From JALSNL01 sp036479585 (GTDB taxonomy: Bacteria; Bacteroidota; Ignavibacteria; Ignavibacteriales; Melioribacteraceae), in contig OZ245062.1 of assembly GCA_965224785.1 (NCBI GenBank), positions 1,488,001-1,552,000 on the forward strand: a stretch of DNA of 64,000 nt. The letters are read 5' to 3'. Made by a program: the position numbers and the translations under genes. Positions 16,330 to 25,485 of the stretch are shown one piece after another. Below the pieces are notes generated by a model. That model made no database searches and had not been told where the DNA came from. It was given only the letters and a program-made list of their open reading frames with translations. Numbering within the stretch: the stretch's first letter is position 1; every line of letters starts with the position of its first letter.

Positions 16330-19300
16330 ATGCCTCAACGATTTATTTCAACCTTTATATTCATAACTTTATTTTTTTCAGTTTCAATTATAAAATCTCA
16401 AACAGAAAACACTTTACTTCGTTATCCGTCTATCAATCACAATGGAACTCAGATTGCTTTTTCTTATCAAGGTGATATTTGGAAAGCAAATGTTGATGGT
16501 AGCAACGTAACTCGTTTAACAATTCACGAAGCTTATGAATCAACATCCCTATGGAGTAACGATGGGAGCAAGATTGCGTTTAATAGTAATCGCTGGGGAA
16601 ATAATGATATTTTTGTAATTAGTGCAAACGGCGGAACTCCTAAAAGAATTACATATCATTCTACAAGTGATGCGTTAAGTGATTGGACAAATAATAATGA
16701 AATTCTTTTTTATACTTCTAGAATATTTAGACAAGTTGAATGGGATTTTGAAACAGCGACTGTTTCTGCCAATGGTGGCACACCTAAAAGATTGCTGGAT
16801 GCAGTTGGTAGTTCAGCTGTTGCTTCAGACAATGGAAGATTTATTGCTTATGTAAAAGGTTATAACCGAGTTGCAAGAGAAGCTTACAAAGGTTCAGCAG
16901 ATAGAGATATTTGGATTTATGACACAAAAAATAACACGTATAAACAGTTAACTACTTTTACTGGAAATGATTTTAATCCTAAATGGAAAGGTTCAACTGA
17001 GTTTTATTTTATAAGTGCAAGTAGTGGCAAATACAATATCCATAAAGCTAACTTAGATGATAGTGGAAACTTAATGGGTGGTATTGAATCTATTACATCT
17101 TTTGTTAATGAGAGTATCCGCTATTTTGATATTAGCAAAGATGGGAGTACGATTATAGCTGAAGCATTAGATGCAAACTATTTAATAAATACTGCTAATA
17201 ATTCGGCAAGACAATTAAACATAAAAATTGGAACAGATTATAGGTTTGATCCAATTGAACATAAAAATTTCAGTAAAGATGCAACTGAGTTTGCAGTTTC
17301 TCCAAATGGTAAGTATTCTGTTTTTACAGTAAGAGGAGAAATATTTGTTAAGGAAAACAATAAAGACAAAAGTCGCTCGGTTAATCTTTCAAAGCATTCT
17401 TACAGAGACCAACATCCACAATGGTTAAATGACTCAACAGTGATTTTTGTTAGCGATAGAACAGAACAAAATGATTTGTATGCAGTTTTTTCATCTGATA
17501 AAAAAGAAAGTAATATATTCAAAAGTTTAAAGCATAAGACTGTTCGCCTAACAACCACAGACTTAAACGAGAATTGGCCAATAGTTTCTCCGAATGGAAA
17601 GCAAGTTGCTTACGAAGTTGGACGTGGTAAATTAGTTGTATCGGATGTTGATGCAGAAACTTATGAATTAACTAATCACACCACTATGTTGGATGGCTGG
17701 GCAATCCCTGGAAGCGTAAGTTGGAGTCCTGATAGTAAATGGTTGGCATATTCTCTTAATGATCTAGAGTTTAACTCGGATATTTTTATTCAGCCTGTGA
17801 ATGGAAAGTCTGAGTCCATCAATATAAGTATGCACCCAAGAAATGATTTTAATCCCGTTTGGAGTGCAGATGGGAGCAAGCTTGCTTTTTCTTCTGATAG
17901 AAATAATAGAAATGCTGATGTATGGTTTGCTTGGTTAAATGAAACCGATTGGCAAAAAACAAAACAAGATTGGGACGATGCAGATGAGCCTAAGAAAGAC
18001 GACAAAAAGAAAGATGATAAAAAGGATAAAGATAAAACAAAAATAAAACCAATAAAAATTGACACAAAAAATATTTATAAACGCTTGGTACAAGTTACTT
18101 CAAAGCCAGGAGACGAATCAAACGTTGCTATTAGTAAGGATGGAAAGACTTTCTATTTTACAAGTGGAACTTCTTTGGATAAAGGAAGTGATTTATTTAG
18201 CATAAAATGGGACGGTAAAGATGTAAAGCAAATAACTAAAGGTGGTAAAAATCCATCAGGACTTTTGTTTGATAAGAAACACAAGTTTCTTTATATGAAA
18301 TTAAAAGGCGGCAAGCTAGCAAGACTAAAAGATGGTAAAGATAAAACAGAAAGCTTATCGTTTAATGCTAAAATGATAATAAATCATACAGAAGAAAAAA
18401 ATCAAATTTTTGAAGATGCTTGGGGAGCATTAAACATTGGTTTCTATGATCCTAATTTTCACGGACAAAATTGGGATGAGCTTAAAACAAAATATAAGCC
18501 ATTAGTGTTATCAATGTCAACAAAAGACGATTTTAGATATATGTTTAATAATATGTTAGGTGAGCTAAACGCCAGTCATATGGGGATGTACGGAAAAGGT
18601 AGAGAAGAAACTCAAAAAGAATCAACTGGACTTTTGGGTATTGAAGTTGAACCACTTTCTGATGGTGTTAAGGTTATGCACATAGTTCCAAACTCTCCTG
18701 CTGATAAAGAGAAAAGCAAGCTACAAGTAAGTGACATTATTCAATCTGTTAATGGAAAGAAAATATATAATGATGTAAACTTTTACTCATTACTTTCTAA
18801 TGCTCCCGATGAAAAAGTATTACTTGGTGTAAAAAATAAAAATGGAAATTTTAGAGAAGTTATAATTAGACCAACAAAATCTATTAGAGCTAACCTTTAT
18901 GATGAGTGGGTTGATCAACGAAAAGAATTAGTTAATGAATACTCTAATGGAAAACTTGGTTACTTGCATATCAAAGCAATGGGTTGGAGCAGCTTTGAAA
19001 GATTTGAACGAGAGATGACAGCTTCTGGTTATGGCAAGGAAGGAATTGTTATCGATGTACGTTACAACGGTGGCGGATGGACTACCGATTTTTTAATGAC
19101 CGTTCTAAACTATAAACAACACGCTTATACAATTCCGCGTGGAGCATCAAAAAATTTAGCAACAGATAAAAAATCTTTCCGTCCATACTATCCTTTGGGC
19201 GAGCGACTTCCCTACTCAGCTTGGACAAAACCATCTATTGCTTTGTGTAACGAAAATAGTTATTCCAATGCAGAAATATTTTCTCACGCATTTAAAAATC

Positions 19301-19551
19301 TCGGTATTGGTTCACTTGTAGGAATGCCAACTTTCGGAGCAGTGATATCAACTGGTTCGCATAGTTTGATTGATGGTTCAAGAGTACGTATGCCATTTAG
19401 AGGCTGGTTCGTTTTAGAATCAGATGATAATATGGATTTTGTTCCGGCAGTTCCCGATTTCATTTTGGATAATTCCCCTGACAGTAAATCAATGGGGAAA
19501 GATGAACAATTAAAAAAAGCAGTTGATGAACTTTTGAAACAGTTAGATTGA
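16330..19551 (+). CDS. Tricorn protease homologue (S41 family), exported
   Basis: A large periplasmic or outer-membrane-associated peptidase that would trim oligopeptides. Residues 1-23 form a signal peptide (MPQRFISTFIFITLFFSVSI). Two TolB/Tricorn beta-propeller regions with repeated (S/N)xDGSKIAF units fill about 35-650, broken by a lysine/aspartate-rich linker (DEPKKDDKKKDDKKDKDK). A PDZ domain (GLLGIEVEPLSDGVKVMHIV) begins near 762. The catalytic core has the His in NASHMGMYG (~756) and the Ser in NENSYSNAEIFSH (~979). Length 1073 is normal. It fits the peptide-using theme of the window. Confidence 0.93.
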   Translation: MPQRFISTFIFITLFFSVSIIKSQTENTLLRYPSINHNGTQIAFSYQGDIWKANVDGSNVTRLTIHEAYESTSLWSNDGSKIAFNSNRWGNNDIFVISANGGTPKRITYHSTSDALSDWTNNNEILFYTSRIFRQVEWDFETATVSANGGTPKRLLDAVGSSAVASDNGRFIAYVKGYNRVAREAYKGSADRDIWIYDTKNNTYKQLTTFTGNDFNPKWKGSTEFYFISASSGKYNIHKANLDDSGNLMGGIESITSFVNESIRYFDISKDGSTIIAEALDANYLINTANNSARQLNIKIGTDYRFDPIEHKNFSKDATEFAVSPNGKYSVFTVRGEIFVKENNKDKSRSVNLSKHSYRDQHPQWLNDSTVIFVSDRTEQNDLYAVFSSDKKESNIFKSLKHKTVRLTTTDLNENWPIVSPNGKQVAYEVGRGKLVVSDVDAETYELTNHTTMLDGWAIPGSVSWSPDSKWLAYSLNDLEFNSDIFIQPVNGKSESINISMHPRNDFNPVWSADGSKLAFSSDRNNRNADVWFAWLNETDWQKTKQDWDDADEPKKDDKKKDDKKDKDKTKIKPIKIDTKNIYKRLVQVTSKPGDESNVAISKDGKTFYFTSGTSLDKGSDLFSIKWDGKDVKQITKGGKNPSGLLFDKKHKFLYMKLKGGKLARLKDGKDKTESLSFNAKMIINHTEEKNQIFEDAWGALNIGFYDPNFHGQNWDELKTKYKPLVLSMSTKDDFRYMFNNMLGELNASHMGMYGKGREETQKESTGLLGIEVEPLSDGVKVMHIVPNSPADKEKSKLQVSDIIQSVNGKKIYNDVNFYSLLSNAPDEKVLLGVKNKNGNFREVIIRPTKSIRANLYDEWVDQRKELVNEYSNGKLGYLHIKAMGWSSFERFEREMTASGYGKEGIVIDVRYNGGGWTTDFLMTVLNYKQHAYTIPRGASKNLATDKKSFRPYYPLGERLPYSAWTKPSIALCNENSYSNAEIFSHAFKNLGIGSLVGMPTFGAVISTGSHSLIDGSRVRMPFRGWFVLESDDNMDFVPAVPDFILDNSPDSKSMGKDEQLKKAVDELLKQLD

Positions 19552-19570
19552 GTTAGGGATCATTAAATTT

Positions 19571-19614
19571 GTCATTCCGGTTTTCGCTGTCGTTAGGCGG
19601 AATACCGGAATCTC
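19571..19614. repeat. Dispersed palindromic repeat, CCGGAATGACA family (reverse copy)
   Basis: GTCATTCCGGTTTTCGC pairs imperfectly with GCGGAATACCGGAATCTC. It lies between the convergent Tricorn and mgsA genes, where it could act as a transcription barrier, although it has no T-run. Confidence 0.75.
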
Positions 19615-19657
19615 AGTACATTTAATAGTAAGAAAAATATAGAAACAAATTTTGATT

Positions 19658-20128
19658 TCACTCAACATTTCTATTTATATAATCACTATAATCCTTAACT
19701 AGCGGTTTATACTTATCATTAAAAAGTGGAGAGCTAATCATAAAATCTGCAGTTGATCTATTACATGCCAATGGAATATTATAAAGAGCAGAAATTCTTA
19801 ACAAGGCTTTCACATCTACATCGTGAGGATGTGGTTGCATTGGATCCCAAAAGAAAATAAATATATCAATTTTACCATCAACAATTAAAGCACCTAATTG
19901 TTGGTCTCCACCAAGTGGTCCAGACTTCAATCTCTTTAAGGAAAAATCTTTTTCCATATTATTTACTTTAAGTTTTCTTTTCAATTCTTTCTTAACAATC
20001 TTACCAGTTGTTCCAGTGGAAATAAGTTTGTGCTCAACTATTGTCTTAAAGTTCCACCCAACCCATTCAACTAAATCTTGTTTTCTGTTATCGTGTGCAA
20101 CAAGTGCAATTGTCTTTTTACTTTTCAT
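19658..20128 (-). CDS. mgsA: Methylglyoxal synthase
   Basis: Converts dihydroxyacetone phosphate to methylglyoxal and phosphate, a glycolytic overflow bypass. The 156-residue protein shows ALVAHDNRKQDLVEW at the N-terminus, the phosphate-binding STGTTGKI, SGPLGGDQQLGALI with a catalytic Asp, FFWDPMQPHPHDVDVKALLR with the second Asp, and a final NIPLACNRSTADFMISS. All family motifs are intact. Divergent from the amidase gene, with a roughly 110-base shared upstream region. Confidence 0.96.
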   Translation of the reverse strand: MKSKKTIALVAHDNRKQDLVEWVGWNFKTIVEHKLISTGTTGKIVKKELKRKLKVNNMEKDFSLKRLKSGPLGGDQQLGALIVDGKIDIFIFFWDPMQPHPHDVDVKALLRISALYNIPLACNRSTADFMISSPLFNDKYKPLVKDYSDYINRNVE

Positions 20129-20241
20129 CAGTTCCCCATTTTTGGTTAACTAAAAATACTAACATTTCTAAATGTTTTAGTATTAACTTTATATTAAATT
20201 AGTTGTACAAAATTAAACTAACACAAAAAATAGGTTTTAAT

Positions 20242-20856
20242 GTGAACAATATATTTCAAAAACTTTTGCTGCTTTTCTTTTTTACATTGGTTGGATGTTA
20301 CTCAAATCTTAGTAAAGAAATTACTATTTCTGAAGCCTCATACCCAAATGAATTACAAATTATTAAGAGAAATGATTGGGGCTGGAAAAAATTAGATAAA
20401 CAAAAACCAATTCATAAAATTAAATATATTACTCTTCATCACGGAGGAGAAGAATTCTCAAAAGATAAAGACGTAATTAAGTATTTGCAAAATTTACAAA
20501 GCTGGAGCAGAACAGAAAAAAAATGGATTGATATTCCCTACCATTTTATGATAGACTTAGATGGAAATATTTATGAAACTCGTCCGATAGAATTTGCCGG
20601 AGATACGAACACAAAGTATGATCCTACCGGACATGCTTTAATAAACGTAATGGGAAATTATGAAGTTCAAAAAATAAGTGAAGAGCAATTAGATGCCGTT
20701 GCAAACCTTAGTGCTTACTTGTGTAAAACATATAACATTTCAGTGGAAGAAGTTAAAGCCCATAAAGATTATACAGAAACACTTTGCCCTGGAAAAGATT
20801 TTTATAAGTATTTAGAAGATGGAAGTTTAAGAAAAATAATTGATGATATTTTATAA
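20242..20856 (+). CDS. N-acetylmuramoyl-L-alanine amidase (Amidase_2/PGRP fold), probable lipoprotein
   Basis: Cleaves the amide between N-acetylmuramic acid and L-alanine in peptidoglycan. Zinc ligands are visible: His in TLHHGG, His in VKAHKDY and Cys in TLCPGKDF. GNIYETRPIEFAGD is typical of the fold. I prefer the GTG at 20242, which gives a lipoprotein signal (NNIFQKLLLLFFFTLVGC, Cys at residue 19); a TTG start at 20203 would add 13 residues before it. The lipobox suggests anchoring to a membrane facing the periplasm. Probable roles are wall remodelling or recycling. Confidence 0.87.
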   Translation: MNNIFQKLLLLFFFTLVGCYSNLSKEITISEASYPNELQIIKRNDWGWKKLDKQKPIHKIKYITLHHGGEEFSKDKDVIKYLQNLQSWSRTEKKWIDIPYHFMIDLDGNIYETRPIEFAGDTNTKYDPTGHALINVMGNYEVQKISEEQLDAVANLSAYLCKTYNISVEEVKAHKDYTETLCPGKDFYKYLEDGSLRKIIDDIL

Positions 20857-20872
20857 GCTAAGAAATAAATAT

Positions 20873-21608
20873 CAACGGTTAGTATATGAAGCGTGGGGCG
20901 TTTAAAAGCACTTCTTTTCGGTTTATTACTTACTTTATTTATATGCACTAACTTAGTTTAATCACCTATTGCCCAATGATTTATACACTTTGTTATGCGG
21001 TCGGCTTTACTATTTGTTTTCTTTCCAAGATTTTTCCATTAAATCAAATCCGTAGTTCCAACCTTTTTCAGTTTCAGAAACAGTTCCTTCAGTAAGTTGT
21101 TTTAATTCTTCGTGAATGCCTTCGCCTACTTGAATAAATCTCAATTGAGACCCTCCACTTTCATTAATTCGAATTTCAACCGTAATGGTATCCATAACAG
21201 GTGAGAAGTCAGGCATTCCACAAGTATATTTGAGTTTATAAGGTCGTTCAACTTCTAAATATTTTCCTTTCATAACGAACTTTGTTCCGTTCTCTTCTCT
21301 GGTTATTGTGTACCGTCCGCCTACACGTAATTCAATATCAAATTCAGTATCAGGGGTCCACCAAACACTCATATCTTTTGGATTTGTAAATGCTCTATAA
21401 ATCTTTTCTGGTTCAACTTCAAAATGTCTTTCTATTATTAGTTCTCTCATTTTAGTTCCTTGATAATGCTCTTGGATATTCGATTTATCTGCTTTGTAAT
21501 TACACTCTGAAAAGGTCTAAAGCACCAAACATAAAAATTCAATTGTTCGTTTCATTTATTCACTTTCGTTTGTTTTTTTTTCGCTGCCGCGCAACGTTAG
21601 TGTATATG
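20873..21608. mobile_element. Putative integron-cassette-like block carrying the AHSA1 gene
   Basis: The block is bounded by similar words in direct orientation, CAACGGTTAGTATATG (20873) and GCAACGTTAGTGTATATG (21591). Downstream of the minus-strand gene, bases 20945-20998 form a 54-base folded site. On the minus strand this runs GCATAAC...GTTAGTGC, with inner arms AATCA/TGATT and TTG/CAA and an unpaired TAGG, as in attC sites. Base composition differs from flanking genes. No integrase is in the window, so this is an inference. Confidence 0.35.
21010..21450 (-). CDS. SRPBCC / AHSA1 (Aha1 C-terminal-like) domain protein
   Basis: A single-domain START-like protein of 146 residues and unknown ligand. 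The family pattern is clear: IIERHFEVEPEKIYRAFTNP at the N-terminus, then MSVWWTPD, a RVGGRYTI strand, MKGKYLEVERPYKLKYT and the C-terminal helix EKGWNYGFDLMEKSWKEN. Homologues are often lone accessory genes with no known reaction. It looks slightly richer in G+C than its neighbours and sits inside a cassette-like block. The same frame continues upstream to an ATG at 21555 but is cut by a TAG at 21519, so translation should start at 21450. Confidence 0.85.
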   Translation of the reverse strand: MRELIIERHFEVEPEKIYRAFTNPKDMSVWWTPDTEFDIELRVGGRYTITREENGTKFVMKGKYLEVERPYKLKYTCGMPDFSPVMDTITVEIRINESGGSQLRFIQVGEGIHEELKQLTEGTVSETEKGWNYGFDLMEKSWKENK

Positions 21609-21670
21609 TATTGTTCTTATACAGCTAATACGGGTGTGTAAGAACAATTGTGCTTATTTCAGATATACAC
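21600..21670. repeat. Nested inverted repeat at the edge of the cassette-like block
   Basis: Outer arms GTGTATAT/ATATACAC enclose inner arms ATTGTTCTTATACA/TGTGTAAGAACAAT (13 of 14 pair) around an 11-base loop. The stem has an asymmetric interior, like a folded recombination site. It lies 40 bases beyond the stop of the acyl-CoA dehydrogenase gene. Confidence 0.65.
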
Positions 21671-21709
21671 AAAAGTCACTTGTTATTAAAAAGATATTCT
21701 TCAAAATTC

Positions 21710-22855
21710 TCAACACCCAATATATCTTGAGATAACCAATCTTTGAATTTCAGAAGTTCCCTCTCCAATTTGCAGTAAACGTTGGTCTCGGTAAAATCTT
21801 TCAATGTCATATTCTTTCATCAAACCATAACCGCCGTGAATTTGAACAGCTTCATCAGCAACTTCTTTTGCAATTTCGGAGCAGTATAATTTTGCCATAG
21901 CTGCTTCCTTCGCAAAAGGTTTTTTAGCATCCTTTAACCAACAAGCTTTGTATAATAAATTTCTTCCAAGTTCAACTTTAAGTGCCATATCAGCAAGCTT
22001 AAAAGCAATCACTTGGAACTTAGAAATAGATCTTCCAAACTGATGTCTCTCGTTAGAATATTTTAAAGCCATTTCATAAGCACCTTGTGCAAGTCCTAAA
22101 CCCATTGCTGCTATTGAGAGTCTGCCGTTATCTAAAGTACTCAACATAATTTTAGAACCTTCACCAACCTTTCCTAAAATATTTTTTTCTGGAACTTTGC
22201 AATCATCAAAATATAACTCGGAAGTATTAGAAGCACGCCACATCATTTTTTTATGCATCTCAATTGCTTTAAAACCTTCCGTTCCATTCTCTACAATAAT
22301 TGTGGAAAATATTTTTTTGCCATCAATTACATCAGTAACAGTTTGAACAGTAGAACCGATAGAAATATCAACTGAGCCATTTGTAATAAATATTTTAGAA
22401 CCATTTATTACCCATTCACCATTTACTAATTTTGCGTTTGTCTTTGTTCCTCTTGAGTCTGAACCAGCATTTGGTTCAGTTAGACCAAAAGACCAAAGAG
22501 CTTTACCGGTACAAAGTTGCGGTAAATATTTTTCTTTTTGTTCGCCCGTTCCGTAATAGTATAATGGACCAATTCCAAGTGAGTTATGTGCTGCAAGAGT
22601 TGCAGCTTGCGAACCATCTATACGAGCTAGTTCTTCAACTGCAATTATGTATGAGAGTGTATCCATTTCTTGTCCACCAAATTTCTGAGGAAGATACATT
22701 CCAAATAAACCTAACTCCCCCATTCCTTCAGTAATTTTATACGAGAACTCTTCCTTCTCATCTAGTTCTTGAGCAATAGGTTTTATTTCTTGTTCGGCAA
22801 ATTCTCTAACAGTATTTTTAATTAGGATTTGCTCTTCAGATAAGTTAAAATCCAT
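21710..22855 (-). CDS. Short-chain acyl-CoA dehydrogenase
   Basis: A flavin-dependent enzyme that oxidises an acyl-CoA to the 2-enoyl-CoA, passing electrons to electron transfer flavoprotein. The 381 residues are typical. Motifs include LWSFGLTEPNAGSDSRGTKT (FAD/substrate loop), NERHQFGRSISKFQVIAFKL, and a C-terminal QIHGGYGLMKEYDIERFYRD plus QIGEGTSEIQRLVISR. The latter carries the catalytic Glu position of butyryl/isovaleryl-type enzymes (GEGTSE). Chain-length specificity is not settled. With the carboxyltransferase at 6451 it could serve branched amino-acid degradation, but they are not in one operon. ATG preceded by AAAGGAAATTGTAAA. Confidence 0.92.
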   Translation of the reverse strand: MDFNLSEEQILIKNTVREFAEQEIKPIAQELDEKEEFSYKITEGMGELGLFGMYLPQKFGGQEMDTLSYIIAVEELARIDGSQAATLAAHNSLGIGPLYYYGTGEQKEKYLPQLCTGKALWSFGLTEPNAGSDSRGTKTNAKLVNGEWVINGSKIFITNGSVDISIGSTVQTVTDVIDGKKIFSTIIVENGTEGFKAIEMHKKMMWRASNTSELYFDDCKVPEKNILGKVGEGSKIMLSTLDNGRLSIAAMGLGLAQGAYEMALKYSNERHQFGRSISKFQVIAFKLADMALKVELGRNLLYKACWLKDAKKPFAKEAAMAKLYCSEIAKEVADEAVQIHGGYGLMKEYDIERFYRDQRLLQIGEGTSEIQRLVISRYIGC

Positions 22856-22965
22856 TTTACAATTTCCTTTTATATTTTTACACTAATAAAAATATAAGAT
22901 AATTTGAATGCTTATACAAGAGGCGAATTTATCCTAAAGAAAGTCTGTGATGAAATGATTAAAAT

Positions 22966-23622
22966 ATGAACAAAATATTATTTGGGTTACTAATTCTGTT
23001 TTATTTTTACTCAAGTAATTTACTTGCCCAAAATAGTTCAACTTCATTTCAAGATGGAGTTAATTATTTGTCTAAATATATTACTTCTGAAGATTTTATT
23101 AAACTGGGTGAAAACTATACTGACAACGAACTAGTTGATCATTTATATTTTTTTGCACTAGAATATTATAATGATGATATCTCAGAAGCCTTGCTAGCAT
23201 TGACATTTGCAACTTTACCGTTTAATAAAATGCCAATTACAATTCCCTTTATTAATGTTAGAATTCCTTTAAGACTACCATCTGTAAATGAGGAACTATT
23301 TAAAGTAAAGAAAAAAAACTTACCTGGAATTATCTATTTTGATTCACCCAAAACTGGAGGGCAAGACAAAGATAAGGTTGCACACTTTTTTGGTAATGCT
23401 TTTATAGCTTATAATTTATCATTTATAAATGCTTCAAAAATACTTGGTATTCTAGTTGAACTATTTGAATCATCATTCAAAGTAAGTGGTGGAGTTGATT
23501 TTAGAGATTTACAAACAAATGGTTTGGGAGAACTTTTTGGTGAATCTCTAATTAAGAATAAGAAACTTTTACCTTCGGAAGTTTTTAGAATCTATGCTTT
23601 GTTCTACTTTTCTTATCACTAA
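22966..23622 (+). CDS. Exported protein of unknown function with a DKVAHFFGNAF motif
   Basis: I do not recognise this family. The 218-residue protein starts with a signal peptide (MNKILFGLLILFYFYSSNLLAQ), so it is exported. The first half is helical and acidic. The second half carries GGQDKDKVAHFFGNAFIAYN and GVDFRDLQTNGLGELFGESL. These recall the DK-x-x-HF-x-x-x-F pattern of small membrane proteins such as DUF2279/YfiM-like families, though I cannot establish homology. It is followed after 41 bases by the sigma-54 response regulator in the same direction, so they may be cotranscribed. Confidence 0.7.
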   Translation: MNKILFGLLILFYFYSSNLLAQNSSTSFQDGVNYLSKYITSEDFIKLGENYTDNELVDHLYFFALEYYNDDISEALLALTFATLPFNKMPITIPFINVRIPLRLPSVNEELFKVKKKNLPGIIYFDSPKTGGQDKDKVAHFFGNAFIAYNLSFINASKILGILVELFESSFKVSGGVDFRDLQTNGLGELFGESLIKNKKLLPSEVFRIYALFYFSYH

Positions 23623-23663
23623 CATTTATGTAAATTGCATTTATCAAAACCAAAAAAAATAAT

Positions 23664-25016
23664 ATGAAATCTATACTAATAATTGATGATGAAAAAGAAA
23701 TTTGCGAAAGCATAAAAATGATTCTTGAATACGAAGATTACGATGTTGATTATACAATTGATGCTGTAGCCGGATTAAAGAAGTTAGAATACAACAGTTA
23801 TAATGCTTTGCTTTTAGACATTCAAATGCCTGAGATGACTGGCTTTGAAGTTCTGAAATGGCTTAAAGAAAACAAAACTGAACTAAGTGTTATAATGATT
23901 TCTGCTTATGGAAATTTGGAGAATGCAGTTAAAGCAACAAAGTTGGGAGCATTCGATTTTATAGAGAAACCTATTGATAGAGAGAAATTATTAATTAGTA
24001 TTAGAAATGCAGTTGGTACCACAAATTTAATTAAAGAGAACAAAGAACTAAGAAGTACACTAATAAAAGAAGAAGAAATAATTGGTGAGAGTGAAGAAAT
24101 TAAAAATGTAATAGGACTTATTGATAGAGTTGCAATTACGGATTCTAGAGTTTTAATTACGGGTGAAAATGGGACGGGTAAAGAATTGGTTGCACGTGCT
24201 ATTCATAGAAAAAGCAAGCGAGCTAATAGTGATTTAGTGGAAGTAAATTGTGCTGCTATACCAAACGAATTAATTGAGTCTGAATTATTTGGACATGAGA
24301 AAGGTTCATTTACTGGAGCAGTTAAAGATAGAATTGGGAAATTTGAACAAGCAAATGGGAGCACATTATTTCTGGATGAAATTGGTGATATGAGTTTGCA
24401 AGCCCAAGCCAAAGTTTTACGTGCTATTGAAGATGGAGTAATTACGAAGGTTGGCGGAACTAGTAAAATTAATGTTGATGTTAGAATTGTTTCAGCAACA
24501 AACAAGGATTTAAGAAAAGAAATAAAGAAAGGAAATTTTAGAGAAGATCTTTTCCATAGATTAAATGTAATACCAATTAAAGTTCCTCCTTTACGAAAAA
24601 GGAAAGATGACATTCCTATACTTACACTACATTTTGTGAAAAAGATTTGTGCTCAAAATAAATTTGTGTTAAAAGAATTTTCCGATGGAGCTTTAGAAGT
24701 GCTTAATAACTATAGTTGGTCGGGTAATGTTAGAGAGCTTAGAAACATAATTGAACGTATTGTTATTATGATTCCTAACAAAATAATTTCTAAGGACGAT
24801 GTAATAAGTATGCTCCCTAACATTGAACAAAAAGCTGATAGCTTAATTGATATTTCAAATTCATTTCAAGAGTTTAAGGAGAAAGCTGAAAGAGCTTTTA
24901 TTGTTAAACAATTAGAAATTAACAAATGGAACATTAGCAAAACTGCTGAAGCTTTAGAAATACAAAGAAGCCATTTATATAACAAAATGAAAAAGTATAA
25001 TATTACAAAAAAATAA
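23664..25016 (+). CDS. NtrC/NtrX-family sigma-54-dependent response regulator
   Basis: A transcription activator that opens sigma-54 promoters after phosphorylation. The receiver domain (1-120) has DDE at 8-10 and phosphoacceptor Asp52 in LLLDIQMP. The AAA+ domain (~143-380) has Walker A GENGTGKE (~167), the sigma-54 contact loop as GSFTGA (~214, Ser for the usual Ala), Walker B LFLDEIGDM and an arginine-finger region. A Fis-type helix-turn-helix ends the protein (NISKTAEALEIQRSHLYNKM). No cognate histidine kinase is adjacent. ATG follows a short AT-rich gap; the gene is followed by a hairpin at 25038. Confidence 0.95.
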   Translation: MKSILIIDDEKEICESIKMILEYEDYDVDYTIDAVAGLKKLEYNSYNALLLDIQMPEMTGFEVLKWLKENKTELSVIMISAYGNLENAVKATKLGAFDFIEKPIDREKLLISIRNAVGTTNLIKENKELRSTLIKEEEIIGESEEIKNVIGLIDRVAITDSRVLITGENGTGKELVARAIHRKSKRANSDLVEVNCAAIPNELIESELFGHEKGSFTGAVKDRIGKFEQANGSTLFLDEIGDMSLQAQAKVLRAIEDGVITKVGGTSKINVDVRIVSATNKDLRKEIKKGNFREDLFHRLNVIPIKVPPLRKRKDDIPILTLHFVKKICAQNKFVLKEFSDGALEVLNNYSWSGNVRELRNIIERIVIMIPNKIISKDDVISMLPNIEQKADSLIDISNSFQEFKEKAERAFIVKQLEINKWNISKTAEALEIQRSHLYNKMKKYNITKK

Positions 25017-25037
25017 ATATAAAAAAAAACAACCACC

Positions 25038-25079
25038 GACTACAAGTCTGTGGTACGACTGTATCGCAGACTTGTAGTC
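25038..25079. repeat. Long hairpin between the response regulator and HIT genes
   Basis: GACTACAAGTCTG and CAGACTTGTAGTC form a perfect 13-bp stem with a 16-base loop. It lacks a downstream T-run on the plus strand but follows an A-run. It belongs to the short palindromes built on GCAGACT/AGTCTGC also seen near 11165 and 15998. Confidence 0.7.
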
Positions 25080-25128
25080 TGCTAGATTGTTTTAACTTCG
25101 ATATTATTTGCATTAACAAGGGAAAATA

Positions 25129-25473
25129 ATGAGTACAATATTTACAAAAATCATCAACAAAGAAATTCCGGCTGATATTATTTTTGAAAATGATACAGTC
25201 CTTGCTTTTAGAGATATAAATCCCCAAGCACCAGTTCATATTTTGATAATCCCTAAAATAGAAATTCCAACTATAAAAGAAATAAAAGGTTCGGAGCATG
25301 CAACTTTGCTTGGTGAAATGTATGATACAGCAAATAAAATTGCAAAAGACGAAGGAATTGCTGAAGAAGGATTTAGACTAGTATTTAATTGTGGGGACAA
25401 TGGCGGACAAGAAGTTTATCACATTCATATGCACTTACTTGGTGGACGACAAATGAACTGGCCTCCAGGGTAG
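25129..25473 (+). CDS. HIT-family nucleotide hydrolase (HinT-like)
   Basis: A purine nucleoside phosphoramidate hydrolase of the HinT branch. The 114-residue protein begins MSTIFTKIINKEIPADIIFE, has the NGGQEVYHIHMHLLGGR region with the histidine triad HIHMH at 98-102, and ends MNWPPG as bacterial HinT proteins do. Cytosolic, normally a homodimer. It converges with the GIY-YIG gene; only 12 bases separate the stop codons. ATG follows AAGGGAAAATA. Confidence 0.96.
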   Translation: MSTIFTKIINKEIPADIIFENDTVLAFRDINPQAPVHILIIPKIEIPTIKEIKGSEHATLLGEMYDTANKIAKDEGIAEEGFRLVFNCGDNGGQEVYHIHMHLLGGRQMNWPPG

Positions 25474-25485
25474 AGGCAATTTCAC

